Positions 28,314-37,396 of a stretch of 64,000 nucleotides of DNA are shown here, piece by piece (within the stretch, counting starts at the first letter, position 1; each line of letters opens with the position of its first letter). This DNA is from Methanofollis aquaemaris. Lineage in GTDB: Archaea; Halobacteriota; Methanomicrobia; Methanomicrobiales; Methanofollaceae. Position numbers and translations under genes: made by a program. The DNA lies in NCBI RefSeq assembly GCF_017357525.1, contig NZ_CP036172.1, positions 1,524,561 through 1,588,560 on the forward strand, read 5' to 3'. The notes under the pieces were generated by a model. The model saw only the letters and a program-made list of their open reading frames with translations. It had not been told where the DNA came from and ran no database searches.

Positions 28314-31300
28314 TCAAGAGCCGGATGTGCTGGCAAAGGAGAACTTGTCGAGGTTCAGAGAACCACCGAACGCCATTCTGATGGCGTGTTCTCCGGCGGG
28401 GAGAGCGATGCTCTTCTTCACCGTCGTGAACTTACCCCACGACCCGGTGTTCGGCGAGGTCACGGTCCCGACCTCTTTCCCGTCGACAAGTACTTTCATC
28501 GACTGCCCGCTCATGGCGGAGGCGACGACGAACTCGGCATCATATGTCCCTGCTCTCGGGACGTCAACGGTGTACTGGAGCCATTCGCCAGGGAAGGCAT
28601 AGGCAATGGTGGTGACTCCGCTGTCCTTCCAGGACTCGATGTCGACACCGTCCGTACGGTACGCACCGCCTCTGTTCTCCACGTCCCTGTCATGGTAGGC
28701 GACGCCTTCGCCACCCTCGTCATAGTCTTCGGCCTGGATCGTAAACGAAACAGACTCCTGACCGGCGGTGACCGCAACCTTGTCAAGGTTCAGGGAGCCA
28801 TCGAAGACAATCCTGATGGCATGCTCGCCGGCAGGAAGTTCAAGGCTCTTCTTCACCGTCGTGAACGTGCCCCACGAACCAGTGTTCGGCGAGGTCACGG
28901 TCCCGACTTCCTTACCGTCGACGAGCACCTTCATGGACTGCCCGTTCATGGCGGAGGCAACGGTGAACGCAACATCGTACGTCCCGGCCTCGGCAACATC
29001 GACAGTGTACTGGAGCCATTCACCCGCATAGGCATAGGCAATGGTGGTGACACCAGTCTTCTCCCAGTTTTCGATATCGACACCGTCCTTGCGGTAATCT
29101 CCACCCTCGTTCACGGCGTCGGTGTCATGATAGGCGACACCTTCGCCGCCTTCGTCATAATCTTCGGCTTCAAATGTCCCCGGAAGGGCGATTGCCGTCT
29201 TCTCTCCAGGGTTTGAACCCGATGAATCAGATGCCGAAAGCACCATCTTGTCGAAGTTCAGGGAACCGTCGAAGACGATCCTGATGATATGCTTCCCGGC
29301 AGGGAGGTCGATGTTCTTCTTTACTGTCGTGAACGTGCCCCACGAACCGGTGTTCGGCGAGGTCACGGTCTCGACTTCCTTGCCGTCGACGAGCACCTTC
29401 ATGGACTGCCCGTTCATGGCAGAGGCAACAGTGAACGCAACATCGTACGTCCCGGCCTCGGCGACATCAATGGTGTACTGGAGCCACTCGCCAGGGAATG
29501 CATAGGCGATGGTGGTGACACCACTGGTTTTCCAGGATTCAATATCGACGCCATCCTGACGGTAATCACCGCCTTCGTTCACAGCGTCGGTGTCATGGTA
29601 GGCGACATCCTCGCCGCCTTCATCATAATCTTCGGCCTCGATGGTGCCGGGGACCGCAGTCCCCGCTTCAGAGCCAGAGCCATTGTCCGGGTTTGAGCCC
29701 GAAGAGGTGTTCTGGACAAAGGCGATCTTGTCCAGATTCAGGGATCCGTCGAAGGCAACTTTGAGCGTGTGGTCGCCAGCGGAGAGGTCAAAACTCTTCT
29801 TCACCGTGGTAAAGGTACCCCATGAACCGGTGTTCGGGGCTTCAACAGCGGCGATCTCTTCGCCATCAATGAGCACCTTCACGGACTGTCCATTCATGGC
29901 GGAGGCGACGGTGAAATCGACGTCATATGTCCCGGCCTCGGTGACATTGACCGAGTACTGGAGCCACTCACCTGGATAGGCATAGGCGATGGTGGTTGCA
30001 CCGGTCTTCTCCCAGTATTCAATATCGACGCCGTCCTTGCGGTATTCTCCGCCTTCGTTCACGGCGTCGGTGTCATGATAGGCAACACCCTCTCCACCCT
30101 GATCATAGTCCTCGGCCTCGACCGTGCCGGGGAGAGTGTGCCTCTCCACCGGCTCGGGGTTCGGGTCGGGGTTCGGGTCAGGAGTCGGGGTTGGGGTTGG
30201 GTCCACCGGATCGGTGGACTTCTTGATCACCAGTCCTGATGTGTCCACGCCTGAAGACGGTGAGACAATCTTGAACGGGTTCTCCGCATAGTTGCCGGTT
30301 GCCGTTCCTTCGATGACATCGTTCACACCGTAGTGTGAGTACAGGATGTTCTCAGGCCCGCCTTCGACAGTCAGATCGAAGTACGAGTTCTGGCATGGCA
30401 GATCCCGACCGATGGCGGGGTAGTACTTCCCGAGCCTGATCATGGAGCCGTCAACACCCTCCGCGTTGATGATCTTGAAGTTCTCGAACCTCACGTCATT
30501 GGTGTTCGAGGCATCGATGGCGTACCCGCCTGCGTTCTCGCTCACACAGTTGGTGAAGACGTTCGGAGAGTTGAAGCCGTTCCAGTGAATCAGGAAGTAG
30601 TCAGAGGCTTCCGAGTCCTTGGAGTAGCAGTTCTCGAACTTCGCACCGTTCGACGACCAGATCATGAACCCGTGATGGTTCCCGATCGCCGTGCAGTCCT
30701 TCACCGTGACACCGTTGTTGAGGAAGAATCCTGCACCGAAGATGAGGTTCATGTCCCGCTGGGTGTCAGACTCAGGGAAACGTGCCTGTTTCCTGATACC
30801 ATTGTCCTTGCTTGTACAGTTCTCGAAGACGACGTTCTTCACTGCAGGGGCTGGTTCGATGTGGAAACCGGATTCCCAGTTGTCCTCTGCATAGCAGTCC
30901 TTGATGAGAGCGTTCTCAAGGTCGTTGTGCTCTGCGAAGATGAACCCCGCAGTCCACGGGTGCGAGTTGTCGTTGGCACCACACCGGATCGCCTTGCAGT
31001 TCTCATACGTGATGTTAGAGACCTTCAGGCCAGCACTGGTTGCATCGATGTTGAATCCTGTCCAGGTCAGATCGATGGCCGTGCAGTCCTTGAACGAGAT
31101 GTCAGTGAGGTCGTGCCCGGGGCACCAGACTGTGAAACCGCCGTTCATTCTCGTGTCACCGGTTACGGTCACACTCTGGACAGAGACGTGACTGTACTGA
31201 ATCCAGACAGCACCCTGACCCGAGATGGTAAAACCCTCAAGGTGAGTGTTCTCATTAGCGAATACACCATCCCAGGTACCGCGGATATCGATCCTGGTCT

Positions 31301-31589
31301 TGTCTTCGCCTGAACCCATGAGCGTTGTTCCCGGTGCCATTTTGATACTGCCGTCAGAGTTGTACGTCCCGGCAGCAAGGTGAACCGTGCCACCGTTCCC
31401 GGCCGCGTTGAGCGCGTTCGTAATCTCGATCTGGTCAGATTTTCCGTCACAGACATAGTCTGCCTGTGTCTTTGCATCCTGCGAACTGTCAGAGGCGGCC
31501 ACATTGAGCGTGGCAGCACTGACCGCAGGCGCCAGACATATGAGCACTGACGCCAGGAGCAGGAGGCGCAACATTGATCTATTGTTCAT
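28314..31589 (-). CDS. Secreted parallel beta-helix protein with four CBM6 modules
   Basis: The 1091-residue protein has a signal peptide (1-25, ending PAVSA). A right-handed parallel beta-helix domain spans about 27-470, with repeated short strands such as VSNITYENCKAIRCGANDNS and VKNVVFENCTSKDNGIR and the start DQIEITNALNAAGNGGTVHL. A Pro/Thr/Asp linker (PTPTPTPDPNPDPNPEP) follows, then four CBM6-like modules (about 499-1091). Each module opens like VEAEDYDQGGEGVAYHDTDA and ends near GSLNLDKI. Beta-helix domains of this type are often polysaccharide lyases, hydrolases or epimerases, but I cannot point to a certain catalytic site. GAGG precedes the ATG by eight bases. The CBM6 modules resemble those of the giant protein, suggesting the same target polymer. 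Confidence 0.9.
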   Translation of the reverse strand: MNNRSMLRLLLLASVLICLAPAVSAATLNVAASDSSQDAKTQADYVCDGKSDQIEITNALNAAGNGGTVHLAAGTYNSDGSIKMAPGTTLMGSGEDKTRIDIRGTWDGVFANENTHLEGFTISGQGAVWIQYSHVSVQSVTVTGDTRMNGGFTVWCPGHDLTDISFKDCTAIDLTWTGFNIDATSAGLKVSNITYENCKAIRCGANDNSHPWTAGFIFAEHNDLENALIKDCYAEDNWESGFHIEPAPAVKNVVFENCTSKDNGIRKQARFPESDTQRDMNLIFGAGFFLNNGVTVKDCTAIGNHHGFMIWSSNGAKFENCYSKDSEASDYFLIHWNGFNSPNVFTNCVSENAGGYAIDASNTNDVRFENFKIINAEGVDGSMIRLGKYYPAIGRDLPCQNSYFDLTVEGGPENILYSHYGVNDVIEGTATGNYAENPFKIVSPSSGVDTSGLVIKKSTDPVDPTPTPTPDPNPDPNPEPVERHTLPGTVEAEDYDQGGEGVAYHDTDAVNEGGEYRKDGVDIEYWEKTGATTIAYAYPGEWLQYSVNVTEAGTYDVDFTVASAMNGQSVKVLIDGEEIAAVEAPNTGSWGTFTTVKKSFDLSAGDHTLKVAFDGSLNLDKIAFVQNTSSGSNPDNGSGSEAGTAVPGTIEAEDYDEGGEDVAYHDTDAVNEGGDYRQDGVDIESWKTSGVTTIAYAFPGEWLQYTIDVAEAGTYDVAFTVASAMNGQSMKVLVDGKEVETVTSPNTGSWGTFTTVKKNIDLPAGKHIIRIVFDGSLNFDKMVLSASDSSGSNPGEKTAIALPGTFEAEDYDEGGEGVAYHDTDAVNEGGDYRKDGVDIENWEKTGVTTIAYAYAGEWLQYTVDVAEAGTYDVAFTVASAMNGQSMKVLVDGKEVGTVTSPNTGSWGTFTTVKKSLELPAGEHAIRIVFDGSLNLDKVAVTAGQESVSFTIQAEDYDEGGEGVAYHDRDVENRGGAYRTDGVDIESWKDSGVTTIAYAFPGEWLQYTVDVPRAGTYDAEFVVASAMSGQSMKVLVDGKEVGTVTSPNTGSWGKFTTVKKSIALPAGEHAIRMAFGGSLNLDKFSFASTSGS

Positions 31590-31831
31590 GGAATGTTCCT
31601 CATGTTCATCCCCCCGTCAAGATCAATTTTAACACAATGTACTTTTAAACATTGTGATCGAGAACTATTCAATCTCATAAATTATTTTGTGAATTTAATA
31701 ACAAAGAGAGGAAATTCAAAATAATTTCCACAAAATAGGATAAGAGACATCGTCGAATAATTATCCAATATGAAGATGATTCCAGACGACATATCAGATT
31801 TCAATCTGTAATTCATTGATTAAATGGGTTT

Positions 31832-31936
31832 CTAAAGATCGAGATAATATTCAACAAGGGTACGCCAATAAAACAATCCGAATATAAAGAAAAAAACGAC
31901 GATTATGACATATATGAGCATGAACGCCCTGATCAT
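31832..31936 (-). CDS. Possible 34-residue single-span membrane protein
   Basis: An unlisted short ORF encodes MIRAFMLIYVIIVVFFFIFG followed by LFYWRTLVEYYLDL. It has a near-perfect hydrophobic helix, a basic residue at the start and an acidic end. A TATA-like TTTTATCT lies about 15-25 bases upstream on the minus strand. The ORF sits in an AT-rich 867-base gap upstream of the beta-helix/CBM6 gene, in the same orientation. There is no family to compare it with. AT-rich DNA can encode hydrophobic stretches by chance, so this needs conservation or expression evidence. Confidence 0.3.
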   Translation of the reverse strand: MIRAFMLIYVIIVVFFFIFGLFYWRTLVEYYLDL

Positions 31937-32109
31937 CCCCGAGCGCAGGCAGATAAAATCTTCGGAAAAAAATAGAATATTAATATCACACCATAATTAA
32001 AATTTGAGGCAATTTAGCGGAATGACCCGATCACCGGAGAACTCAACTCGAAAATCTGCCCAAAAATGTTCAAATGCTCAAAAATAATAGAGATTCGGCG
32101 TTTTATTGA

Positions 32110-32400
32110 ATTCCTCATCTCGAATAGACATCAGTGACTGACCACACACACCCTGCGTGACCAGGAGGCAGAGGACGGGATCACTCTCCGAATGATTCCC
32201 CGCCCGCCTTCCCCCCCATGGCAATCCCAGAGGTTCGGGGGCAGCGCCCCCGGCGTGTATGGTGTGGGAAGGCATGTCGATCAGACGGGCCACCCCCACA
32301 GAAGAACGAAAAACTTTATCCTGCTCTCTCTCGCCGGGGGGAGACCCCCCGGACCCTCCCACGGCGAAGATAGCCGGGGGGCGGCGAATTTCTCGGTTCC
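32110..32400. repeat. Dispersed intergenic repeat, copy 2
   Basis: This is the same core as copy 1: a stretch ending CATGGCAATCCC, a GGGGGCAGCGCCCCC hairpin, GGGAAGGCATG, ATCAGACGG, and a second GC-rich hairpin GGGGGGAGACCCCCC. Its left part (GGCAGAGGACGGGA at 32166) also matches the window end at about 63962. The rest of the 31590-32456 gap is AT-rich, with no coding signal other than the small ORF at 31832-31936. Confidence 0.65.
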
Positions 32401-32456
32401 TGGCACCCTCAAGGCTAGAAAAAGAGGAATTGAAGGTTTTAACGGAGCCATTATTT

Positions 32457-34115
32457 TCAACTCTGAAAAATCTGAGATACTCGTGAAAAGATACCATGAA
32501 CAATATCGAAGAGTGGCCCGATTATCGGGATACCTGGTCGCCTTTCATCGATATATTCCTCCCCTCCACCATCAATCGAGAGATTCGAGACCACAACCTC
32601 ACCCAGAGCCTCGTTTCTGATTCCTGCAGAGATCGAATCCCCGGAGATCACCGTATCCAGCACGCTCACCGTACCAGCATCAGGAAGAGTCTCACTGACA
32701 CAGACCCCGACTCCCGACCCACCCATGACGATCCGCATTCCTTCGATGGTGACGCCCCCTGTCGTCTTCCCGCCAACCCCTCGCCGACCATCACTTGCGA
32801 TCAGGAGGGGACATGAACCGGAGGTTTCGATCCCCCCCGAAAGCGTGAGGTCGCGCCCGAGATATACATAGACAATATTCGGCGAACCGCCACCCATCAC
32901 GTTCAGGTCAAAGGAAGAGGCTTCACAAGGATAGTCCTGGCCAAGAGACGGCTCATAGCCCCCGATCTGAATGCAGGAATGACCGTCACCTGCCGGAGAA
33001 AATGCAGAGAAGTTCTCAAATCTAAGGTTTGCAGCATTCCGAATCGAAAGGGCATGTCGGCCGGCCTCGGTACTCACACAGTTTACAAAGGAGTTGCCAG
33101 TGGTGTACCCACTGTGGTGAACGATTGCGAAATCGTCTGTAAGTGATCGCACCGCAGAACAACCATCAAAATGTGCCCCATCCGTTGACCAGAGAAAAAA
33201 ACCCCGGTAATTCTCTTCGGCGGCGCAGTTCTTCAGGGTGACCGCATTGTTCATAGTAAATCCGGCACCGAAAGTCAGCCCATTTAATTCAGGAGGGCCG
33301 GAATCAGGAAAAAGAAGGTTTTTTCGGATGCCATTCCTCATAGCCGTGCAGTTCTCGATGACCACGTTCTTTACCGAGACCTCAGGTTCAATATGGAATC
33401 CCGACTCCCAGTTGTCTTCAGCAGAGCAGTCCCTGACCGTAACATCTTCGAGATCGTTGTGTTCAGCAAGAATGAACCCGGCAGACCATGGATGCGAATT
33501 GTCATCGGCACCACACCGGACGGCCCGGCACCGTTCGTACCGCAGACCCCGTACCAGAATCGATTCTCCTCTTCCATCTACATTGAAACCCGTCCAGGTG
33601 AGGTCAATGGCAGCGCAGTCCTCAAAGACCACATCCTCGATGATCCGCCCCTCCGCCCAGACTGTGAATCCGCCATTCATCCGCGGATCGCCGGTCACCG
33701 TCACCTGCTGAATCCGGACATGACTCCCCTGCACCCAGACCGCACCATTCCCGGAGATCGTCAGGTTGCGTAGAATAGTGTGATCTTTTGCAAAAACCCC
33801 GATCCATCCACCCGAGAACTCAAGAATTGTCTTTCCCTCACCTGAACCCTCCAGACAAAAACCGTCTCTAAGGGTTATCGAATCATCGCAATGGTATGTC
33901 CCGGGTTTTAAGAGGGCCTTCCCACCATTTCCAGCTCTTTCCAGGGCCTTCTGAATTTCAATCTGATCAGAGATACCATCACAGAGATAGTCTACGCCCT
34001 CCGCCTCCGAAGACTCGACAGTGGCGACAGTAATAACCCCTGCAGATACTGGAACCCCGGAGAAGATCGGGATAATCAGTACGACAAAGAGCCATGACCC
34101 GGTTAGCCGGCTCAT
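32457..34115 (-). CDS. Secreted parallel beta-helix protein without CBM6
   Basis: This 552-residue protein is a paralogue of the beta-helix domain in the neighbouring CBM6-bearing gene. Shared landmarks include VTVTGDPRMNGGFTVWAEG, AIDLTWTGFNVDGRGES, CGADDNSHPWSAGFILAEHN and EDNWESGFHIEP. A signal peptide starts at MSRLTGSWLFVVLIIPIFSG. I chose the ATG at 34115 because the signal peptide begins there and a TATA box lies 24-30 bases upstream; the 39 residues upstream look unrelated. Unlike its paralogue it ends with a short tail (VHGIFSRVSQIFQS) and has no linker or sugar-binding modules. It is divergent from the acetyltransferase gene. Its enzymatic activity is unknown. Confidence 0.88.
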   Translation of the reverse strand: MSRLTGSWLFVVLIIPIFSGVPVSAGVITVATVESSEAEGVDYLCDGISDQIEIQKALERAGNGGKALLKPGTYHCDDSITLRDGFCLEGSGEGKTILEFSGGWIGVFAKDHTILRNLTISGNGAVWVQGSHVRIQQVTVTGDPRMNGGFTVWAEGRIIEDVVFEDCAAIDLTWTGFNVDGRGESILVRGLRYERCRAVRCGADDNSHPWSAGFILAEHNDLEDVTVRDCSAEDNWESGFHIEPEVSVKNVVIENCTAMRNGIRKNLLFPDSGPPELNGLTFGAGFTMNNAVTLKNCAAEENYRGFFLWSTDGAHFDGCSAVRSLTDDFAIVHHSGYTTGNSFVNCVSTEAGRHALSIRNAANLRFENFSAFSPAGDGHSCIQIGGYEPSLGQDYPCEASSFDLNVMGGGSPNIVYVYLGRDLTLSGGIETSGSCPLLIASDGRRGVGGKTTGGVTIEGMRIVMGGSGVGVCVSETLPDAGTVSVLDTVISGDSISAGIRNEALGEVVVSNLSIDGGGEEYIDERRPGIPIIGPLFDIVHGIFSRVSQIFQS

Positions 34116-34137
34116 GCCCCCAAGAAGGATGTGGGGG

Positions 34138-34178
34138 GATATAAATCCTCTCACCCAGGAGGCACAAAACATATATAT
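34138..34178. promoter_or_regulatory. Divergent promoters between beta-helix and acetyltransferase genes
   Basis: The minus strand carries GGATTTATATC at 34138-34148, which is 24-30 bases before the beta-helix ATG at 34115. The plus strand carries ATATATAT at 34171-34178, which is 26-33 bases before the acetyltransferase ATG at 34204. Both spacings are those of archaeal TATA boxes driving short-leader or leaderless transcripts. Confidence 0.5.
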
Positions 34179-34203
34179 GACCGCAGGAGGATAAGGGCTC
34201 ACG

Positions 34204-34821
34204 ATGTCCTCTAAAGGACTTTCAACGATCATACTCGCCGACCTGAACAGGTATTATTCCTATCATAGCAGAGACATCACCGCCACAGGAAAACTTGCCA
34301 TCATCAGAGCGGTCACTTTCCATCTCATATTCTCCAGAGGTTTCAGAGCGATCTTCTGTTACCGTCTACGCAACCATGCAGAAAAAAAGAAAATCCCCTT
34401 CCTCGGCAGCCTGGTCGGGATCGTCGATATCCTCTTAAACAGCATTGAGATCCACCCACAGGCCAGGATCGGACCCGGACTCTTTATCCCGCACCCACAG
34501 TGCATCGTCATTGGGGCCAAGACGGTCCTTGGTTCCAATATCACCATAAATCAGGGGGTCACCGTCGGGGCATCCCCGGGCAAAGATATTGGCGGGCAGA
34601 CCGAACCGGTGGTTGAGGATAATGTCCTTCTTGGAGCCGGTGCGAAGATTATCGGCCCTGTCACCATCGGCAAAAACGCTATGATCGGTGCAAACGCCGT
34701 CGTAGTCAAAGATGTGCCTGCCTGGGCGGTTGCCGTCGGGGTACCCGCAGGAGTCGTCAACAGAGTGGAGATCCCATACCACGAACTTCTCAAACTCACA
34801 TCACAGAGACAGATTACCTGA
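34204..34821 (+). CDS. Hexapeptide-repeat acetyltransferase (serine acetyltransferase-like)
   Basis: The 205-residue protein has an N-terminal helical part (about 1-80) and a left-handed beta-helix of hexapeptide repeats, e.g. IHPQARIGPGLFIPHPQCIV, IGAKTVLGSNITINQGVTVG and IGANAVVVKDVPAWAVAVGV. The His in IPHP and the NQGVTVG segment resemble the acetyl-CoA and active-site region of CysE/WcaB-type enzymes. CysE itself is possible. However, the location between beta-helix, DUF2206 and glycosyltransferase genes points to O-acetylation of a surface sugar instead (inference). A TATA box lies 26-33 bases before the start. Confidence 0.85.
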   Translation: MSSKGLSTIILADLNRYYSYHSRDITATGKLAIIRAVTFHLIFSRGFRAIFCYRLRNHAEKKKIPFLGSLVGIVDILLNSIEIHPQARIGPGLFIPHPQCIVIGAKTVLGSNITINQGVTVGASPGKDIGGQTEPVVEDNVLLGAGAKIIGPVTIGKNAMIGANAVVVKDVPAWAVAVGVPAGVVNRVEIPYHELLKLTSQRQIT

Positions 34822-34839
34822 AGAGGTCGTCCCAAAACT

Positions 34840-35110
34840 GGCTCTGTTGAATTCGGCATGAACCCTGGGCCCAAGCATACACAATGGACATTGTTCTGAG
34901 TAGTGTTTCGAGGTATGGAGGGATCCCTGATCCCTTTCTTAGCAAAGGGGAGGAGGAGGGCACCAATCTCAACACCGCCCCTCGGCAAAGATGAGCAGAG
35001 GGGGCACCACAGGCTTCACGATCTCTTCCTGGCAATCGTATGACCGTGCATCCCAATCTTCGCATGCGGTCCGGAGGTCGCAACCCCCGGGCGAGTGCGA
35101 AGGAAGACGC
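34840..35110. repeat. Dispersed intergenic repeat, copy 3
   Basis: This copy starts GGCTCTGTTGAATTCGGCAT and matches copy 5 at 61132 closely through GAGTAGTGTTTCGAGG, TATGGAGGGATCCCTGATCC and CTTAGCAAAGG. The later part, with CGGGGG near 35090, is a degenerate form of the GC-rich core. It fills the 358-base gap between the acetyltransferase and DUF2206 genes; I see no gene in that gap. Confidence 0.7.
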
Positions 35111-35179
35111 GGGAACAGAAAGATATGAAAAAAGTCTGAGGGTTTTCAACAACCCCAAATCGACAATTTTTTCGAGGAC

Positions 35180-37396
35180 TCAATCAGGTTCTGGGATGGG
35201 GTCAAAGACAACTGCTGTTCCTCCATCATAGATCTTTCCCCTGCCCACAACGATCGAATGCATCGGAAGATGGACCGGAACCCTGACCACCTTCCTGTAT
35301 GCAGTCACTTTCACAGATTCACTTCTGAGATTTGCAGCCCCAAAAAAGAGATAAGAATCGTCAGGGGCATGTTTCCCCTCGGCAGCCATCGTCCAGGAAT
35401 TCATCGCCGCAAAACCCCTTACAACCAGCCAGGAAATATCGTCTCCGTACAAATATCGGTCCTTACGTTCAGCGTCGCCAGCCGTTTTGGCAAGCCAGGA
35501 CGCACCCACAACCTCAGGTTCTGAAAAAATCGGATACTCTTCAATTTCAGAGAGAGCCAGGGATGTTGGTCCGTCATCGGCAATCTCAAAGACAAAACCG
35601 GCGTTGAAGAGGAAAAAAACTGCAAGAAAGAGAGAGATCAGGGCCCGGCTCCAGGCGGTAACCGCCCCCGGCCTCCTCTTTCTGAACGGCCCTGCGATCA
35701 GACCGACGATCACCATGGCGCCGTATACAAAGAAGGGAGCAATGAAAATAAGCGATATCTGGTAAAGTCTTGAGGTATTCAGGGCGCTCGAAAAATATGG
35801 GAGGGCAATTCCCGCCACACAGAGGCCAAGGAACATGATGGAGAGAGCATAGTAATCTTTTGAGAACCTGGACTTCAACACTGCAAAAAGCGGCACCGAG
35901 ATTATCCCAAGGGCGATAAGTACCTGAGAAACGAGTTGGAGAGACTTATAGAGTTCATGCAGAGGCGTATCCGTCGGAGAGAGGATAATATGCAATCCCT
36001 GTGACGCATCAGACATGAAAAGTTCATCCTGGAGACTGCTCAGAACACTCTCGCCGATCTCGGCGGCGGACTTAAACGCGGCGGCTTCACTGGTGAAGAG
36101 GTACCAGATGAGAATAAAAGCACAGAATACAAGGACAAAAGAGACACTGATCATCCGACGTGCCTTTCCAGTCAGAACAGGAGAGAAGAAAGAACACCAA
36201 CACATCAGCCTTTTCACCACCCTGCCGACCACATTACGCTCGGCAAGAAGAAGGACGAGGATCGAAGGAACAAGGGCGGCAAAAAAGAGATACGTGAGGC
36301 CGTAATGCGAAGTCACCAGCCCGAAGGCAAAGAGAGCCATCAAGAACGCACGGTGTGATCGTTCGAGTGCATGATCCAGGAATACAAGCACAATGAGGAC
36401 AAGAAAGAGTTCAGCGACCTGTTGGCGTGCAAGCTGGAGCATCTCGGTGAAGAAGACATAGAAAGAAACAAAGAAGAAGGCTCCAAAAAAAGCGGTCAAA
36501 GAAGACGTCTGCTGGCGATACGCCGCATAGAGGCCGAGAGGAACAAGTGAGAAAAAAAACGGATAGATCAACTTGAATACCCAGACTGGAGAGATAGCAC
36601 AGAAACCGGAGAAGAGCGGGATGAGCATCACGATCGAGAGCATGGCATTGACATTTGAGTACAGGGTATGATCCCAGAGCCCGCTTTGAGCGGCAAGACT
36701 TCCATAATAGAGTTCCTCATTGATATCCCACCCCCATACATGTCCTGAAATCAGGACGGTATGGAGGAGAAGAGAGAGTCCAATTGAGAAGATAGCAAGA
36801 GGATAGATCTCCTCATGGAACACCCTCCCCGATCCGATCAAGAGGGGGATGCAGGCGATCAAAAGTATTACACCCATCAGAACAACACTCGTCCCCCATA
36901 ATTCTTTTGCATAGGCCCCAAGTCCGGTGAGCAGAGGTAAAAAGATAAAGAAGAGGAAGGGCAGGCCTTTCGGATAAGAGATACCAGGCGTAGGCACCAC
37001 TTCAGACCGCCGATCAACGATGAACGCTATGACCAGAAGAAAGATCAGGACCATACTCATCCAGAGGAGGAGATAAGAACCTGAGAGCGGACTCATGATA
37101 CCGAAGACGGGGAGAAGCATGTTCATGGCAAATCCCAGGATCATCCAGAGAATAAGGCTCAAACCAACGGTATACAACAGAGTTCTGATTCCACCTACTC
37201 CTCTGATTTCCATCACACGCAATAGACAGAGCCCGGGGACAAAAGTGAGGAGAAAAAAACCGGCTGTCTGCCTGAGAAGGGGGATGCCTCCCCCCATCCC
37301 GTCGAGAGCAACCGAACCCCAGAAGAGAAGGAGGAGGGAAAAAGAGACTGTGACAATACGCCGCCAGGACCAGCGATGAATTTCAAGATCCAGCAT
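35180..37396 (-). CDS. DUF2206-type multispanning membrane protein
   Basis: The 738-residue protein has a dozen or more membrane helices and a soluble C-terminal part of about 130 residues. The N-terminal region (GIPLLRQTAGFFLLTFVPGL, then LYTVGLSLILWMILGFAMNM) matches my memory of the archaeal DUF2206 family. Such proteins often lie in glycosylation loci and resemble GT-C type membrane glycosyltransferases, but no activity is established. I chose the ATG at 37396 because GGGAGAAGAG precedes it. It overlaps the end of the GT4 gene upstream by 14 bases, so the two are likely co-transcribed. It is last in a minus-strand series of GT4, GT4, GT4, DUF2206. Confidence 0.82.
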   Translation of the reverse strand: MLDLEIHRWSWRRIVTVSFSLLLLFWGSVALDGMGGGIPLLRQTAGFFLLTFVPGLCLLRVMEIRGVGGIRTLLYTVGLSLILWMILGFAMNMLLPVFGIMSPLSGSYLLLWMSMVLIFLLVIAFIVDRRSEVVPTPGISYPKGLPFLFFIFLPLLTGLGAYAKELWGTSVVLMGVILLIACIPLLIGSGRVFHEEIYPLAIFSIGLSLLLHTVLISGHVWGWDINEELYYGSLAAQSGLWDHTLYSNVNAMLSIVMLIPLFSGFCAISPVWVFKLIYPFFFSLVPLGLYAAYRQQTSSLTAFFGAFFFVSFYVFFTEMLQLARQQVAELFLVLIVLVFLDHALERSHRAFLMALFAFGLVTSHYGLTYLFFAALVPSILVLLLAERNVVGRVVKRLMCWCSFFSPVLTGKARRMISVSFVLVFCAFILIWYLFTSEAAAFKSAAEIGESVLSSLQDELFMSDASQGLHIILSPTDTPLHELYKSLQLVSQVLIALGIISVPLFAVLKSRFSKDYYALSIMFLGLCVAGIALPYFSSALNTSRLYQISLIFIAPFFVYGAMVIVGLIAGPFRKRRPGAVTAWSRALISLFLAVFFLFNAGFVFEIADDGPTSLALSEIEEYPIFSEPEVVGASWLAKTAGDAERKDRYLYGDDISWLVVRGFAAMNSWTMAAEGKHAPDDSYLFFGAANLRSESVKVTAYRKVVRVPVHLPMHSIVVGRGKIYDGGTAVVFDPIPEPD

